Origin: Eledone cirrhosa
Lineage: Eukaryota > Mollusca > Cephalopoda > Octopoda > Eledonidae
Assembly: GCA_964016885.1 (NCBI GenBank)
Contig: OZ024743.1
Coordinates: 163,372,642 to 163,436,641, forward strand
Direction: 5' to 3'
Length of the DNA: 64,000 nucleotides
The notes under the pieces are model-generated. The model ran no database searches and was not told the origin of the DNA. It was given only the letters and a program-made list of their open reading frames with translations. Position 1 is the first letter of the stretch, and the number at the start of each line of letters is the position of its first letter. This document shows, in pieces, positions 22,821-33,575 of this stretch. A program made the translations under genes and the position numbers.

Positions 22821-22823
<3 letters not shown>
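22567..22823 (+). mobile_element. R4/Dong-like LINE (family B), 3' end only
   Basis: Encodes SNDYLSQIPGNPCIGEIQ and KIVLM, then a 3' UTR ('gcatgtgtgagtatgtatgttc', 'gaacatggcggacc', 'aaagcaagataaatgcaac'). It is the same sequence as the 3' end of the minus-strand copy at 28185-29099. (AATAAT)n lies directly before and after. Confidence 0.88.

Positions 22824-22870
<47 letters not shown>
22822..22870. repeat. (TAA)n tract shared by two LINE 3' ends
   Basis: About 16 triplets joining the 3' end of a + strand Dong-like LINE and the 3' end of a - strand Nimb-like LINE. Confidence 0.95.
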
Positions 22871-22871
<1 letters not shown>

Positions 22872-23111
22872 TTTTCTTTATTAACCACAAGGGTTTACAT
22901 AAAGTAGACATTAAGGACAGTACAGGACAATACAGGACGGTACAAATGGGCATTTCTGCGTGTAAAAAAACAGGATGAAATAAAATAACAAAGAAAAATT
23001 CCCCAATAGGGGGGAGACTTCCGAGGGACATTTGTGGAGAAAGCCCATTAAAAGACCACAGTGGCCCTGACCACCAGGGCAAGTGCCCTCTCCCAGTTTT
23101 CCACCTTTAAT

Positions 23112-24896
23112 TTACAGACACATACTCAGAGAAGGCCCATTCATTCGGGCCATACTTGCTTCTCTCACCCATCTTTCAACAAAATGCTGGGAAGAGAGCA
23201 CTTCCCTCTCTACCCTGATTTTCCTTTTCAGATGAAATTTGAAAAAGTTAATCAGGGCATCACCGAAGAGGTAAGTGCTCGTCTTCAGCCCTTTCAAACG
23301 TGTCCACCATACTATCTCTTTCGCCATGGCCACCAGACAGATAAAAACTGCCTGCCCTTCCTGGCTAAAGGAAGGGGGCGGGGCAATCCTCACGATGGAC
23401 TCAGCTGATAGCTGGATCCGTCCTACACGTGACAGCAGGTGTTCGACATAAACCCACAAGTCAGCAATGCTCGGACACTGGACGAGTGCGTGCAGGACGG
23501 TTTCGTCGCCCTGCGCGCATCTCGGACATGCCCGGCTGACGGCACCTCCATGCCTGTAGAGTTTATCCCGAACTGGCAAAGCTCCTCGGTAGCACTGCCA
23601 GGCCAGGGATTTCTGGAAGTTGTCCATAGGCCCCGGCCCGAAAGTTCTTCCGAACAGATTGGCTAGTTGATTTTCGTCGACGCCTAGAGTTTCTCCAAGT
23701 ACGTCGTCGCTCTTCCCCTCCACTAATCCCCTATAGAACGCCAAGGTGGAGTTTCCACCGATCACATTGCCCGATTGGTCAAGGGCTGTGAGCGCCTGAA
23801 GACATTCCAGTCTCCAAGCGCTCCCTCTCGGTCTTCGCTTGACCCAGGACTGCAGCTCCGTCAAGGAGACGAGCTGGGGAAAAACGCGTCTAGCAAACGG
23901 CGACCACACCTGATCACCGTCGAGGAAGAGGTGGAGATGTCGTAGCCTGAGCGCGTGTCTGCGCATCATAAGGCACGGCATGCCCAGCCCTCCACGTAGC
24001 GGGTGTTGACAGCAGATGGACCGCCTGACCATCGGAGCGCGTCCCTTCCACAAGAAGCGAAAGAGCAAACGCTCCAGCGCAGTCAGGCGGGGCTTAGGAC
24101 AAGGTACGACGGTCAGGCGGTAGTAGTTGACGGATGCGATGTACGCATTCGCCACCTCCGCTCGACCTTTCAGGGATAGCTTCCTCTCGGCCCATTTCTG
24201 GGTGAGAGAAGCCACCCTGCTCGTCACCTCGTCCCAGTTTTTGTCCGTCTGGAGGTCTGTACCGAACCAGACCCCTAGCAATTTAACCGGTCCGTCCGTC
24301 CAGCGCCCGACGACGCTGTTGGACGGCATGGACCTGCCTCTCCAGGTGCCGAGCTGCAGGCCCACTGACTTTTCCTGGTTGATCATTGCTCCTGTCACCG
24401 CTTCGTATTCTCTTAGTGTAGCGCCGATCGCCTCAATGTGTTTGGCGTTCGACACCACTATGGTGACATCGTCGGCATATGCTGACACGGATCTTCCGCA
24501 TCCTAGTTTGCGCGGGACCCCCCTCAACGTCTCCAGTTTGTGCAGTAATGGCTCGAGAGTCAATACGTACAAGAGGGACGAGAGGGGACATCCTTGGCGG
24601 ACCGAGCGCATGATGTTGAACGGTTCCGAAAGGTGACCGTTCACTCTCACTACAGAGCAGATGTCGCTGTGCATGGCAGCGATCCAGCCTCTGAAGACGG
24701 GCCCAAAGCCAGCCGCCCTCAGGACTACCGCTAGGTAACGATGGTCGACCCTATCGAAGGCTTTCGACTGATCTAAATTGATCAAAGACCCACCCGTGCC
24801 AGGTTCCCTAGCTACCCTCTCTACGATGTATCGCATGAGGTGGAGGTTGTCGTGGATGGATCTGTGAGGAATGGCGCATGTCTGCGCCTCTCCCAC
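23112..24896 (-). pseudogene. ORF2, RT and C-terminal part, of the Nimb-like LINE
   Basis: 594 residues open on the minus strand. Reverse transcriptase palm: RSIHDNLHLMRYIVERV at the start, LINLDQSKAFDRVDH at about 40, SVRQGCPLSSLLYVL at about 95, and catalytic AYADDVTIVV at about 139 (intact YADD). Thumb and connection follow. Near the C-terminus a C-x2-C-x8-H-x4-C zinc motif (CPRCAQG...C, about 480) is of the zf-RVT type often found in I/Tx1-group LINEs. The RT N-terminus is missing because of the deletion just upstream, so the frame starts inside the domain and cannot give a working enzyme. Confidence 0.88.
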
Positions 24897-25040
24897 CAGA
24901 CCACCAATGACAAGCTCCCTCTGCTCTATTTTTCTCTATTGCTAAAGTCTTACTAAACCTAATGGACTCTATTCTAATTGCTCTTTTCAGAGTAAACCAC
25001 CACTTGTTGTTGACGATGGCCCCCGTCAACGCCCGCTTAA

Positions 25041-25838
25041 CTAGTTCGCTAATCCGGTCTCTGTAGGCCTTGCGCGTGGTAAGGACGCGTTTAGCTTCCA
25101 GTAGCCGGGTCCTCGTCTATGAAGCCTATCTAAGTCAAGCACACAGATCACGAATTTGTGGTCCGTGTAGCTGACTATCTTGAATTGTGGACAGCCTATG
25201 CTAGACCTATCTATTTCCCTACAAAATACTCTATCTAGATATGATCTGGATGACCCTATGCGATTTGTCCAAGTCCACATTGGTACATTCGGGAAATCCA
25301 TTCGGTACCTGTCAGACAGTTCAAAACGTCTGAGCAGGTTGGTGAGACTCTTGCACCCTCCTTCCCTATCCACTAATCCCACACAATCCCAGCGTGCATC
25401 TAAGATCCCGTTCCAGTCGCCCACTAACACTAAAGAGCGGGACGTTCCAAGAAAGGTCTCCAGACGCCGGAAGAAATCAGGCCGCCCTGCTCCTGTCGGG
25501 GCATAGACGGCCACTAACCTGAAAGCTTGCCCGTCTCCACTGGTCATGTCCAGCACCACCAACTTACCTTCTGGGTCCAGGAAGATGGCCCGTATGGCAA
25601 GATCCAAACCTCTCCGAAAAAGCACAGCAACTCCTCCCCCCGATCCCGGACGGCTGGGAGATGCGTACACATCGTAGCCGCCGAAGATCGGTGCGAAAGC
25701 CTGTGCTTCGGAGATTCTGGTCTCGCTGATGGCCACTACATCTATGTTTAGTGACCTGAGGTCGTTGAGCAGGTGGCCCTGCTTCCATGACGACCCCAAG
25801 CCACGCGCATTTATACTGCCTATTCTGAGTGAGGTCAT
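25041..25838 (-). pseudogene. ORF2, APE-type endonuclease, of the Nimb-like LINE
   Basis: 265 residues. Starts MTSLRIGSINARGLGSS and has the family's order of motifs: the N of the first strand, VVAISETRI (catalytic E, about residue 40), GGGVAVLFRRG, VAVYAPTGAG, LVGDWNGILDA (catalytic D and N, about 138), SSRSYLDRVF and a YTDHKFV end (SDH-type box with T for S). It nicks target DNA to prime reverse transcription. It ends at a stop where ORF2 should continue. The start codon lies 35 bp after the ORF1 stop. Confidence 0.88.
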
Positions 25839-25872
25839 GTTGAAAAGGAGTGGAAAAGATGGGAAAGGCCAC

Positions 25873-27774
25873 TTACCTTACTTCTCGTAGGGGAAGGACG
25901 GTTTTTCCATCCTTTTCACTGCTTGTGGCCTCCTCAGGAAGGATGTCCTTATAAATCCTCCTGGAGAGTGCTTGTCGGAAGTCTCCGATGTCTTTGGGGA
26001 ATTTTTGTTTTAGTGTCATGTACGTTTTCTGTGTGATGCGAGTGATTTGTATGTGTGGAGGTGGTGTGAATTTTGGGGTTGTTGTGTAGTCTTTTTCTGT
26101 GATGCTGGTGTTGTGTTGGATGTAGTGCAATAATTGCTTGTTGTTCAAATTTAATGCTGTGTAGTGTGTATCGTTTTGGTTGTTTTGTTTTGTTTGCGTT
26201 TGTTGCGGGTTTGTTTCTGTTTCGCATTTTGGTGACTTTTGTGGTGTAGGTGATGGTGTTGGTGTTTGGGTTGATGCGGTTGGTGATGCTGGTGTGGATG
26301 GTGGCATATCTGTCCTAACTTTTTTGTTTCTTAGTTTATTTGTTTCCCTCTGTATTTTGTTTTTGGAGGGGGAAGGAAGAGAATTTTTTCTTTTTTGGTT
26401 TCTTTTTTTTTTTCCGGATATCGTTTCCCACTCCTCGTCGTCACAATCTGTCTCCAGTTGTGATAGGCCGGGGAGTGGAAAATCCTCCACAGCCGTTAGT
26501 TTTGGTTGTGGTGTGGTGGATGGTGTAGGCGCTGGTGCTAGTTCTGAAGCGTTGGGTGGTGGTGGTGTTGGTTTTGCTGGTGGTGGTAGTGGTGTTGGTT
26601 TTGCTACTGTTGCTGGGGTTGTTGCTGTTATAGTTGCTTCTGTTGTTGCTGCTACAGTTGTTGCTGGCATCTCTGCTACTGGTGGTGTTGATGGTTGTGT
26701 CACTGGGGTGGGTAGGAGAGGTGGCCTCAACCTTTTAGCCTGAGGGCAGAAAGCCCTTAGGTGGGTTCCTTCACCACAAACGACACACCTAGGTCTTCTG
26801 CCCTCGACAATTACCGTGAGGTGGCTGCCGTCAGTGAGGTCTATTACCTCTGGGATCTCCTCAATGCTTTTTTGGTCCGCTTGGATCAGGAGCTCCATCC
26901 CAGATCCGGACCAGTTTTCCTGCTTTTCTTTTGCTATTGCTATTATTTTCGTGTTGGCTTCGATGCCGGCGAGGACGGCCGCTATTAGCCAGGGAATTTC
27001 GATGGCCGGTGGAACGTGGGTCACCCTGATCTTTACGAGTCTCTGGCCACAATAGCTTGGGACGAGTGTGAAGTAGTCACTTTTTAATGGGGCCATTGAG
27101 TGTTCTCTAGCCTCATCTGGTGTTTCAAAGAACACATCCACGGTTCCATACTTTTGCCCACGTCTGATGTGGGTTTTTCTTGCCCACACATGTCCCAAAG
27201 CTTTTTGGATTTGGGACTCGGATGCCCGTTCCACTCGGCGCGATTTTACATTTATTGTTCTATACGACACGGTGCATAGGCGCCGATGCTCCATTTTATT
27301 AGGTGGGGGGGGGGGGGTGAGGCTGACCCTGTACCCATCTTTCTTTACCATTTGTTTGGCATTTTCTAAATCTTCCTGAGTTACCGTAAATGCTTCGAAC
27401 TGTTTTGCTACTATGGCGAAACTGAGGGTCGGTTTTATAATGTCATTGTTGTTGTTGTTGCTATCGTTATTTGTGTTAATATTAATTTTAGTTTCAGTTG
27501 TGGTGGTGGTGACGTCAGTCGTCTTTGGTGGGGAAGAGTCCATTTTGCTTGATTTCATTTCGACATCACGAGTTAATTTATTTTTTTCTTCTTTTGTTTC
27601 TGTTGTCGCGGTGGTGGTGGTGGTGGTGGTGGTGGTTGTCGTGGTGGTGGTGGTGGTGGTGGAGGCTTTAACACCTGCAGTCATTGGTAATGGCGGGAAA
27701 TGAATGTCTGCCTGAGACAAATTTAAAATATTGCTACTGCTTATATTTTTTTGTGTTGGCAAACGTAGTAACAT
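25873..27774 (-). CDS. ORF1 protein (Gag-like) of the Nimb-like LINE
   Basis: 633 residues, uninterrupted. It starts MLLRLPTQKNISSS, followed by a long threonine run (about residues 38-56) coded by an ACC-type triplet repeat and an Asn/Thr-rich stretch. A folded region covers about 130-330 (KKDGYRVSLTP to VIVEGRRPR), probably the RNA-binding part. A single zinc knuckle, C-x2-C-x4-H-x4-C (CVVCGEGTHLRAFC), lies near 327-341. A Pro/Thr/Ala-rich, then Lys-rich tail follows. Such proteins coat LINE RNA. The frame is intact although ORF2 is dead, so it could still be translated; no evidence for or against that is in the sequence. The knuckle is lost in copy 3 (about 63750). Confidence 0.85.
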   Translation of the reverse strand: MLLRLPTQKNISSSNILNLSQADIHFPPLPMTAGVKASTTTTTTTTTTTTTTTTTATTETKEEKNKLTRDVEMKSSKMDSSPPKTTDVTTTTTETKININTNNDSNNNNNDIIKPTLSFAIVAKQFEAFTVTQEDLENAKQMVKKDGYRVSLTPPPPPNKMEHRRLCTVSYRTINVKSRRVERASESQIQKALGHVWARKTHIRRGQKYGTVDVFFETPDEAREHSMAPLKSDYFTLVPSYCGQRLVKIRVTHVPPAIEIPWLIAAVLAGIEANTKIIAIAKEKQENWSGSGMELLIQADQKSIEEIPEVIDLTDGSHLTVIVEGRRPRCVVCGEGTHLRAFCPQAKRLRPPLLPTPVTQPSTPPVAEMPATTVAATTEATITATTPATVAKPTPLPPPAKPTPPPPNASELAPAPTPSTTPQPKLTAVEDFPLPGLSQLETDCDDEEWETISGKKKRNQKRKNSLPSPSKNKIQRETNKLRNKKVRTDMPPSTPASPTASTQTPTPSPTPQKSPKCETETNPQQTQTKQNNQNDTHYTALNLNNKQLLHYIQHNTSITEKDYTTTPKFTPPPHIQITRITQKTYMTLKQKFPKDIGDFRQALSRRIYKDILPEEATSSEKDGKTVLPLREVR

Positions 27775-28059
27775 TTACAATGGTGGTGTCGGTGTGAGGT
27801 GTTATTTTGTGAGGAAGGCTTTCAGCTGCTTCGTGCAGAGGGGAATTAGCCATTTTTTTTCAAAGAAATTTTTGGATAATAATAAAAGTTAAAATTTTGG
27901 GCACAAGGCCCCAATCTTTTTGGGTGTCCTTTTCGGAAAACAATGTATGTGTGCTTATAAACAGTTAACAATAAAATTTTCCATAAATGGCAATTTTTAA
28001 CAAACGGAAATAACAAACCTTTGCGGAGCTCACGATGATACGATTTACTACGTAGGTCG

Positions 28060-28061
28060 CC

Positions 28062-28154
<93 letters not shown>

Positions 28155-28180
28155 CATTATTATTATTATTATTATTACAG
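28060..28180. repeat. (AAT)n-(ATT)n inverted microsatellite
   Basis: About 40 bp of AAT repeats switch to about 75 bp of ATT repeats, forming a self-complementary tract between the 5' end of the Nimb-like LINE and the 3' end of the Dong-like LINE. Confidence 0.95.
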
Positions 28181-28184
28181 CTGC

Positions 28185-29097
28185 ATTTATCTTGCTTTAT
28201 GTTCATACGAGTTATCACCAAGTCACAACCAGTGACCTCAAGAGACAACAAGGTCCGCCATGTTCAAGAAAGAACATACATACTCACACATGCATCTTTA
28301 GTGTTTAGACTTGTGATGTACTTATATTGACAGAATCTTCCTTAGTATATGGGCAGTTCCCATTAGTACTATCTTTTGTATTTCTCCTATACGCGGGTTT
28401 CCTGGGATTTGCGATAAGTAATCATTAGACCCCTTAGGTATCATTCCTAGAGCGCCTACAACCACTGGTATTGTTTTAGTTCTCAGTTTCCACATTTTTC
28501 CAATTTCTATCTCCAGGTCCTTATACTTGCTCAATTTTTCAAATGTTTTTATAGATACATTCTTGTCTATTGGAACGGACATATCAATTAGCAGGCATAC
28601 CCTCTTTTTAAAGTCCTTCAATATTATATCAGGTCTATTTGCATCTATTTTTCGGTCTGTTTGGATGCTAAAGTTCCACAAGATTGAGATGTGATCTTTT
28701 TCAAGTATGAGAGGTGGTTGATGCTCCCACCAATTCTTTTGATGGGGCAGGTCAAAATGCTTACACATTATCCAATGTATGTATTGTGCAGCTCTGTCAT
28801 GCCTGTTTAGGTATTCGGTTGGAGCTATAGGACTGCACATTAAAATTATATGGTCAATGGTCTCTGGTTGTTTTTTACATACACGGCATAATGGGCTGCA
28901 TCCATTTTTTATTATGTTGGCTTGGTAATTTTTTGTTGGCAGACACTGATCTTGTGCTGATATAATCAGTCCTTCAGTCTCCGATTTCAGTCAAGAGGAT
29001 TCCAACCACTGATGGGTTAAAGTTTTGTCAACATCAGGATTGTTAGCTCGTTCTGGGTATTTTCCATACAGAGGCTTTTCTTGCCATTTCTTAGCCA

Positions 29098-29099
<2 letters not shown>
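28185..29099 (-). mobile_element. R4/Dong-like LINE (family B), C-terminal 0.9 kb
   Basis: 5'-truncated copy. The minus-strand frame first gives a zinc motif C-x2-C-x8-H-x4-C (LCRVCKKQPETIDHIILMC, about 28880), then from 28840 a 172-residue open frame with restriction-like endonuclease PD-x14-D (PDIILKD to LLID) and VPIVV-type blocks. It ends KIVLMGTAHILRKILSI. The start meets (TTA)n at 29099 and the 3' UTR ends in (TAA)n at 28180. A stop upstream near 28993 shows it is dead. Confidence 0.9.

Positions 29100-29147
<48 letters not shown>
29099..29147. repeat. (TTA)n microsatellite
   Basis: About 16 triplets at the 5' junction of the Dong-like copy, matching the tract at its 3' end. Confidence 0.95.
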
Positions 29148-29177
29148 TAGTTGGCCTGTGTGAAATAAGTTCTCGAT

Positions 29178-29451
29178 GAAAATTAGGTAGTAGCATGCGC
29201 TTACACCGTATTTGACTAAATAAAATTACTCTGTTTGTTGCGATTTAAAAAAACCCTTTGAATGGAAAAAAGGATGAGTAGTGACGTACATAGGACATGA
29301 AGCTACGTCTTTGGTTTACTGGACCAGGTAACACATTGAACGTCAATATTCATCCTTTTTGCCATTCAAAAGGTTTTTTTCTAAATCCCAATTAACAGAC
29401 TAATTCTTTTTAGTCAAATACAGCGTAAACACATGTTACTACCTAATTTTC
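29178..29451. mobile_element. MITE-like foldback with about 100-bp terminal inverted repeats
   Basis: Left arm begins GAAAATTAGGTAGTAGCATG. The right arm ends with its near-complement CATGTTACTACCTAATTTTC. The arms stay alignable for about 100 bp (through 'tatttgactaaa', 'gatttaaaaaaa' and 'aaaggatga'), leaving a centre of about 75 bp. No ORF. Confidence 0.88.
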
Positions 29452-29782
29452 AAATTTGCTGGCTGTTTCTAAAGAAAACCTGCTTTGTGTCTCCCTCTTT
29501 ATATACATAAGTTCTCAATGATTTACCTGCTCAAATAATTAGTGTAAGCCCATTCTTCCAAAGCGCGTGGATATTAGCAAATGGCAAAGAGACAATTTTA
29601 TTTTATAAAAAAAAGCTAAGCACGTGAAGCTTTACAGTGTTCTTAAGGAGTTATATGTCAGTTTATGTAAAAATGTATTACGTTATTTACCACTGTTGTT
29701 CAATGAGTTATACAAATTTCAAATTTAATAAAGCGATATAAAACAAACTAAATTAAACATAAATGTGAAGTAATGTTTTTGT

Positions 29783-30087
29783 GAGTTTTATATCAAATAA
29801 TAATAATATTCGATTCATTTGCAAGCAAACAGCCTTATTATGTATGATATGTGTTTTAGATGACCATCATCGTTCTTTTGTTCTAGAAGTGACACAGAGA
29901 ATCAATTGACAATAATATTGTCAATTGATTCTCTTGTAATAATATTGTTGATTGTTTCTCTGTGTCACTGCTAGAACAAAAAGATGGCGATGGTCATTTA
30001 AAACACTTAGTGTAATAAGGCTGTTCGTTTGCAAATGAATCGATTATTATTATAAATAGAAACAATTATTATTTGATATAAAACACA
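29783..30087. mobile_element. MITE-like foldback with about 140-bp arms
   Basis: Outer ends 'gttttatatcaaataataa' and 'ttatttgatataaaac' mirror each other. Inner blocks 'cgattcatttgcaa' / 'ttgcaaatgaatcg' and 'agtgacacagagaatcaa' also mirror. A perfect palindrome GAATCAATTGACAAT-aat-ATTGTCAATTGATTC sits at the left centre, so part of the arm was duplicated. Confidence 0.85.
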
Positions 30088-30179
30088 CGAATGCATTTAC
30101 GTACCTGCATTTACGTAAGGAGGTTGATGTTTGCTGTATCCAAGAGACCAGGTGGAGGGGTGGGTCTGCTAGATTCAAT

Positions 30180-32165
30180 GTGGGTAAAAAACGATGCTAT
30201 AAGCTTTTCTGGGTGGGAAATGACAATGGGCTGGGTGGGGTAGGAATCATGTTAGCAGAAAAATGGGTAGATAAGATAATAGACATAAATAGAGTGAACG
30301 ACAGAATAATTAAAATAAGACTTGTCCTAAATAGAACTACTGTGACAGTAATATCTGCGTATGCACCCCAATTCGGACTACCTGGCGCTATAAAAGACAG
30401 ATTCTATGAGAAATTGATGCTCACTACCTCCCAAATAACCGACAGTGACTACATAATTATTGCTGGCGACCGAAATGGTCACGTTGGACAACATTGTGAC
30501 GGCTATGATGAAATCCATGGAGGCTATGGGTTTGGTACTAGAAATGAGGAAGGCTCCAGAATCCTGGAATTCTGTGACGCAAATAACCTAACTATCTGTA
30601 ACACTAACTTAAAAAAACGAGACAATCACTTGATCACCTATAGATCAGGGGAACACGCCAGTCAGATAGATTATATCCTTACCAGAAGACGTGACAGCGT
30701 GTCTGTTGTAAACACTAAATCCCTCCCCCATGAAGAATGCACCTCCCAACATAGACTCATAGTCAGCGACCTCATAGTCAGGACAAGACGTACTCGACAA
30801 CAGAGGAGGACTATCCCCAGGAGAAAAATATGGAAGCTAAAGGAACCCACAGCCAGTAATAAATTTAAAAGCATATTACTTGATGCTTTCGACAGTAAGG
30901 AAGAGCAATTAGAGTCGTACAATATAGAGGAACAGTGGGAATTTCTGAAAGCTAACCTGCTGAAGGCGGCAGATGAATTCTGTGGCTGGAGCAGGCCTAT
31001 AGGCAGGAGGAGAGTAACGTGGTGGTGGAACAGTAAGGTGGAGGAGTCAATTAAGGCCAAAAAGCAGGCTTGGAAAGTATGGCGGGATGGGGGAAGTAGA
31101 GAAGACTATCAAGTGGCCAGGAGGGAAGCTAGGAGACAAGTGTACTTCGCAAGAAGGGAAGCTGAGGAAAGAAAGTTCAAGCATGTTCTACAACGCGAGG
31201 ACCAAAAACGTGAGGTGTTCAGGATTGCTAGGCAATGTGTCAAGGAAAACCGTGATATTGTCGGGGAGAAGTGTGTCCTTAATGATGATGGTGTATTTGC
31301 CATCACTGACGCTGATAAGAAGGTAGCTTGGAAGTGTCACTACGAAAGGCTACTAAATGAGGAGAATAAATGGGAGAAAGACAGTCTCCCCCACATCGAT
31401 CCAATAGAGGGACCAGCAGTGCTAGTTGAAGGTAGTATAATAAGTAAGGCAATGAAAGATATGAAGACGGGTAAGGCGGCTGGGCCTTCGGAAATAGTTG
31501 CTGAAATGCTGAAAGCATCTGGAACGGTGGGACACACTATGGTCACCCGGATAGTAAACCAAGTCATACAGAATGGGGTCGTTCCGAAGGACTGGCATAG
31601 CAGCATCATCATTAACTGCTACAAGGGTAAAGGAGACGCCCTAGATAGGAGTAACTATAGAGGCATTAAATTAATCGACCAGGTCATGAAGGTCACAGAA
31701 AAAGTAATAGCGCAACTAATCAGAGAGAGAATTGATCTAGATGAAATGCAGTTCGGGTTTGTGTCAGGTAAAAGTACCACAGACGTTCTTTTCATTGTAC
31801 GACAACTACAGGAGAAGTACCTAGCTAAAAGTAAACCCCTATACTTAGCTTTTGTTGACTTGGAGAAAGGCTTTGACAGAGTCCCCCGCTCCATTATCTG
31901 GTGGGCCCTTAGAAAACTAGGTGTTGATGAATGGCTTGTGAGAGCTATACAAGCCATGTATAAAGAAACAGTCAGCAAGGTTAGAATTAACAACGAATAT
32001 AGTGAAGAGTTTAGCGTAATAGTTGGTGTTCATCAGGGCTCCGTTCTTAGCCCCCTACTATTTATTATTGCCCTTCAGGCTATAACAGAGGAGTTCAAGA
32101 CCGGTTGCCCATGGGAACTCCTATACGCAGATGATCTAACGCTCATGAATCAATGGCTGAACTAG
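30180..32165 (+). pseudogene. RTE-type LINE ORF: APE endonuclease plus reverse transcriptase
   Basis: 661 residues. The endonuclease occupies about 1-175: GGVGIMLAEKWVDKIID, VTVISAYAPQFGLPG, YIIIAGDRNGHVGQHCDGYD, RILEFCDANNLTICNT, HLITYRSGEHASQIDYIL, a BovB/craniofacial-development-protein-2-like layout. A charged linker follows (about 200-390). RT runs from about 420: MKTGKAAGPSEI, NYRGIKLIDQV, FGFVSGKSTTDVL, FVDLEKGFDRVP, VGVHQGSVLSPLLFI, LLYADDLTL (catalytic YADD intact). The frame is then lost: relative to the copy near 6085, four bases are missing at about 32146, ending the ORF in NQWLN. The G in EKGFDR replaces the usual A. Confidence 0.9.
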
Positions 32166-32776
32166 AGAAGAAATTCCAAACATGGAAGCATGACCTAGAA
32201 TCAAAAGGCCTTAAAGTTAACTTGTCTAAGACTAAAGTTCTAGTTTGTAGGAAGGAAAATAGGGCACCAGTCCCATCTGGGAAATGGCCATGCTCAGTGT
32301 GTGGGAGAGGAGTAGGCAGAAACTCCATTTTATGTCCCAAATGCAAAGTATGGGTGCATAAAAGATGTAGTGGGAACACAGGTAAGCTAACTAAGAATAT
32401 AGATTTTATATGTGGCCGGTGCTCTGGTGCAATAAGTAGCTGCAAGTGCCCACAGAATACTAGCTCATTCCATTGCACAGATGGTTCTATAGAAATAGTG
32501 GACACCTTCCGTTACCTGGGTTACAAAATCAGCAGTGGTGGAGGGTGCTCTGAAAGTACAGTAGCTAGAGTCACAACGGGATGGAAAAGGTTCAGAGAGC
32601 TTATACCACTATTGGCCGCTAAAGGGTTCTCTCTAAAAATAAAAGGCAGGCTGTATGATGCCTGCATACGAACAACAATGTTACATGGCAGTGAGACCTG
32701 GGCATTGTGTGCAGAGGATATACGCAGACTGGAGAGGAACGAAGCTTGCATGCTCCGCTGGATGTGTAATACGTGA
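32153..32776 (+). pseudogene. RTE-type LINE C-terminal part with PHD-like finger
   Basis: Continues the LINE after the frameshift: MAELEKKFQTWKHDLESKGL, then a C-x2-C-x8-C-x2-C-x4-H-x2-C-x15-C-x2-C finger (CSVCGRGVGRNSILCPKC, HKRC, CGRC) at about residues 47-95. The RT thumb-side block GSIEIVDTFRYLGYKISSG and LHGSETWAL follow. The finger is shaped like a PHD/zinc-binding module and sits between RT and C-terminal region, which is unusual for LINEs in general though seen in this family's other copies here (6230, 41500). The C-terminus continues in other frames to 33043. Confidence 0.85.
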
Positions 32777-33575
32777 ACGGCAAAGCATAAACGAACTAAG
32801 GGAGAAATTGGGAATAAGAGGGATCAGATGTTGTTTACTCGAGAGAAGACTACGTTGGTACGGTCACGTGATGCGCATGAAAGACGACAGCTGTATAAAA
32901 AAGTGCAGGGAGTAGGCAGACCCAGAAAAACCTGGGACGATTTGATAAATTCCGACCTCACACACTTACACCTCTCCAAGACGATGTCACTGGACCAAGA
33001 TCTTTGGCGCTATACAGTAATACAGAAGACCCGCCTTGCCTAAGTACAAAGCGAAACCTACAGTCAGTAGGCACCTCTAACAAAAATACACCCCTGTCCC
33101 ACTACCCCCACCCCATCCACACCACCCCTTCAATGTGAAGTTATGTTGGTACCACAACATCCAGTCCGAAACAAACGGGGTCGTGAAGATTTCACGACAA
33201 AAAAACACACAGTCTACGATGTAATGTGGCCGTGTAGGTAACACGGTAAAAACTTCCCAGTCCGCACTGTAAATGTAGTTGGTGTTAGGAAGGGCATCCA
33301 GATGTAGAAAACCCGCCAGACAGTCCTATACGAACAAGACAACCAATCTTGCCTCAAGTGGGAAAACTCCCGTCCAAACCCATGCAAACGTGAAAGATGG
33401 ACGTTAAACGATGATGATGATGATGATACATATATATGTATATCTGACACCTCATTCCTACTAATTATCCTACATATGTACACGCGATGTGTACACCAAG
33501 TACTAGATTTTAATGAACCCTCCTACGCATCAAGTGCTCAAGTTGGTGAACCAACAATAACATAAAGCTTTCATA

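Larger units (their letters stand above)
22871..28060 (-). mobile_element. Nimb/Tx1-like LINE, copy 2, longest copy with both ORFs
   Basis: About 5.2 kb on the minus strand with 5' UTR (about 27775-28060), ORF1, ORF2 and 3' UTR ending AATAAAGAAAAC plus (ATT)n. It is the only copy with both ORFs inside the window and the only one with a 5' end. ORF2 is broken in two ways: a frame change near 25041 after the endonuclease, and a deletion at about 24905 that removes the N-terminal RT motifs present in the copies at 45005 and 59668. It is notably CpG-rich compared with copy 1, suggesting a younger insertion. It lies between two family B Dong-like 3' ends that face each other. Confidence 0.9.
30120..33430 (+). 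mobile_element. RTE-type LINE, copy 3, best preserved
   Basis: Nearly full-length RTE-type element. A 5' piece encodes the end of the KKVDVCCVQETRW block in a different frame, then comes the main ORF (30180-32165), its shifted continuation (32153-33043) and a 3' UTR with one or two of the 48-bp units (33181-33270) and a (GATGAT)n end at 33411-33427. It is CpG-rich, unlike copy 2. All RTE copies in the window lie on the + strand. Confidence 0.92.

Noticed and set aside
22748..22978. Poly-Asn frame
   Set aside because: It is the (AAT)n microsatellite between two LINE 3' ends.
26180..26743. Plus-strand frame rich in Val/Gly across LINE ORF1
   Set aside because: It is the antisense of the Thr/Pro-rich ORF1.
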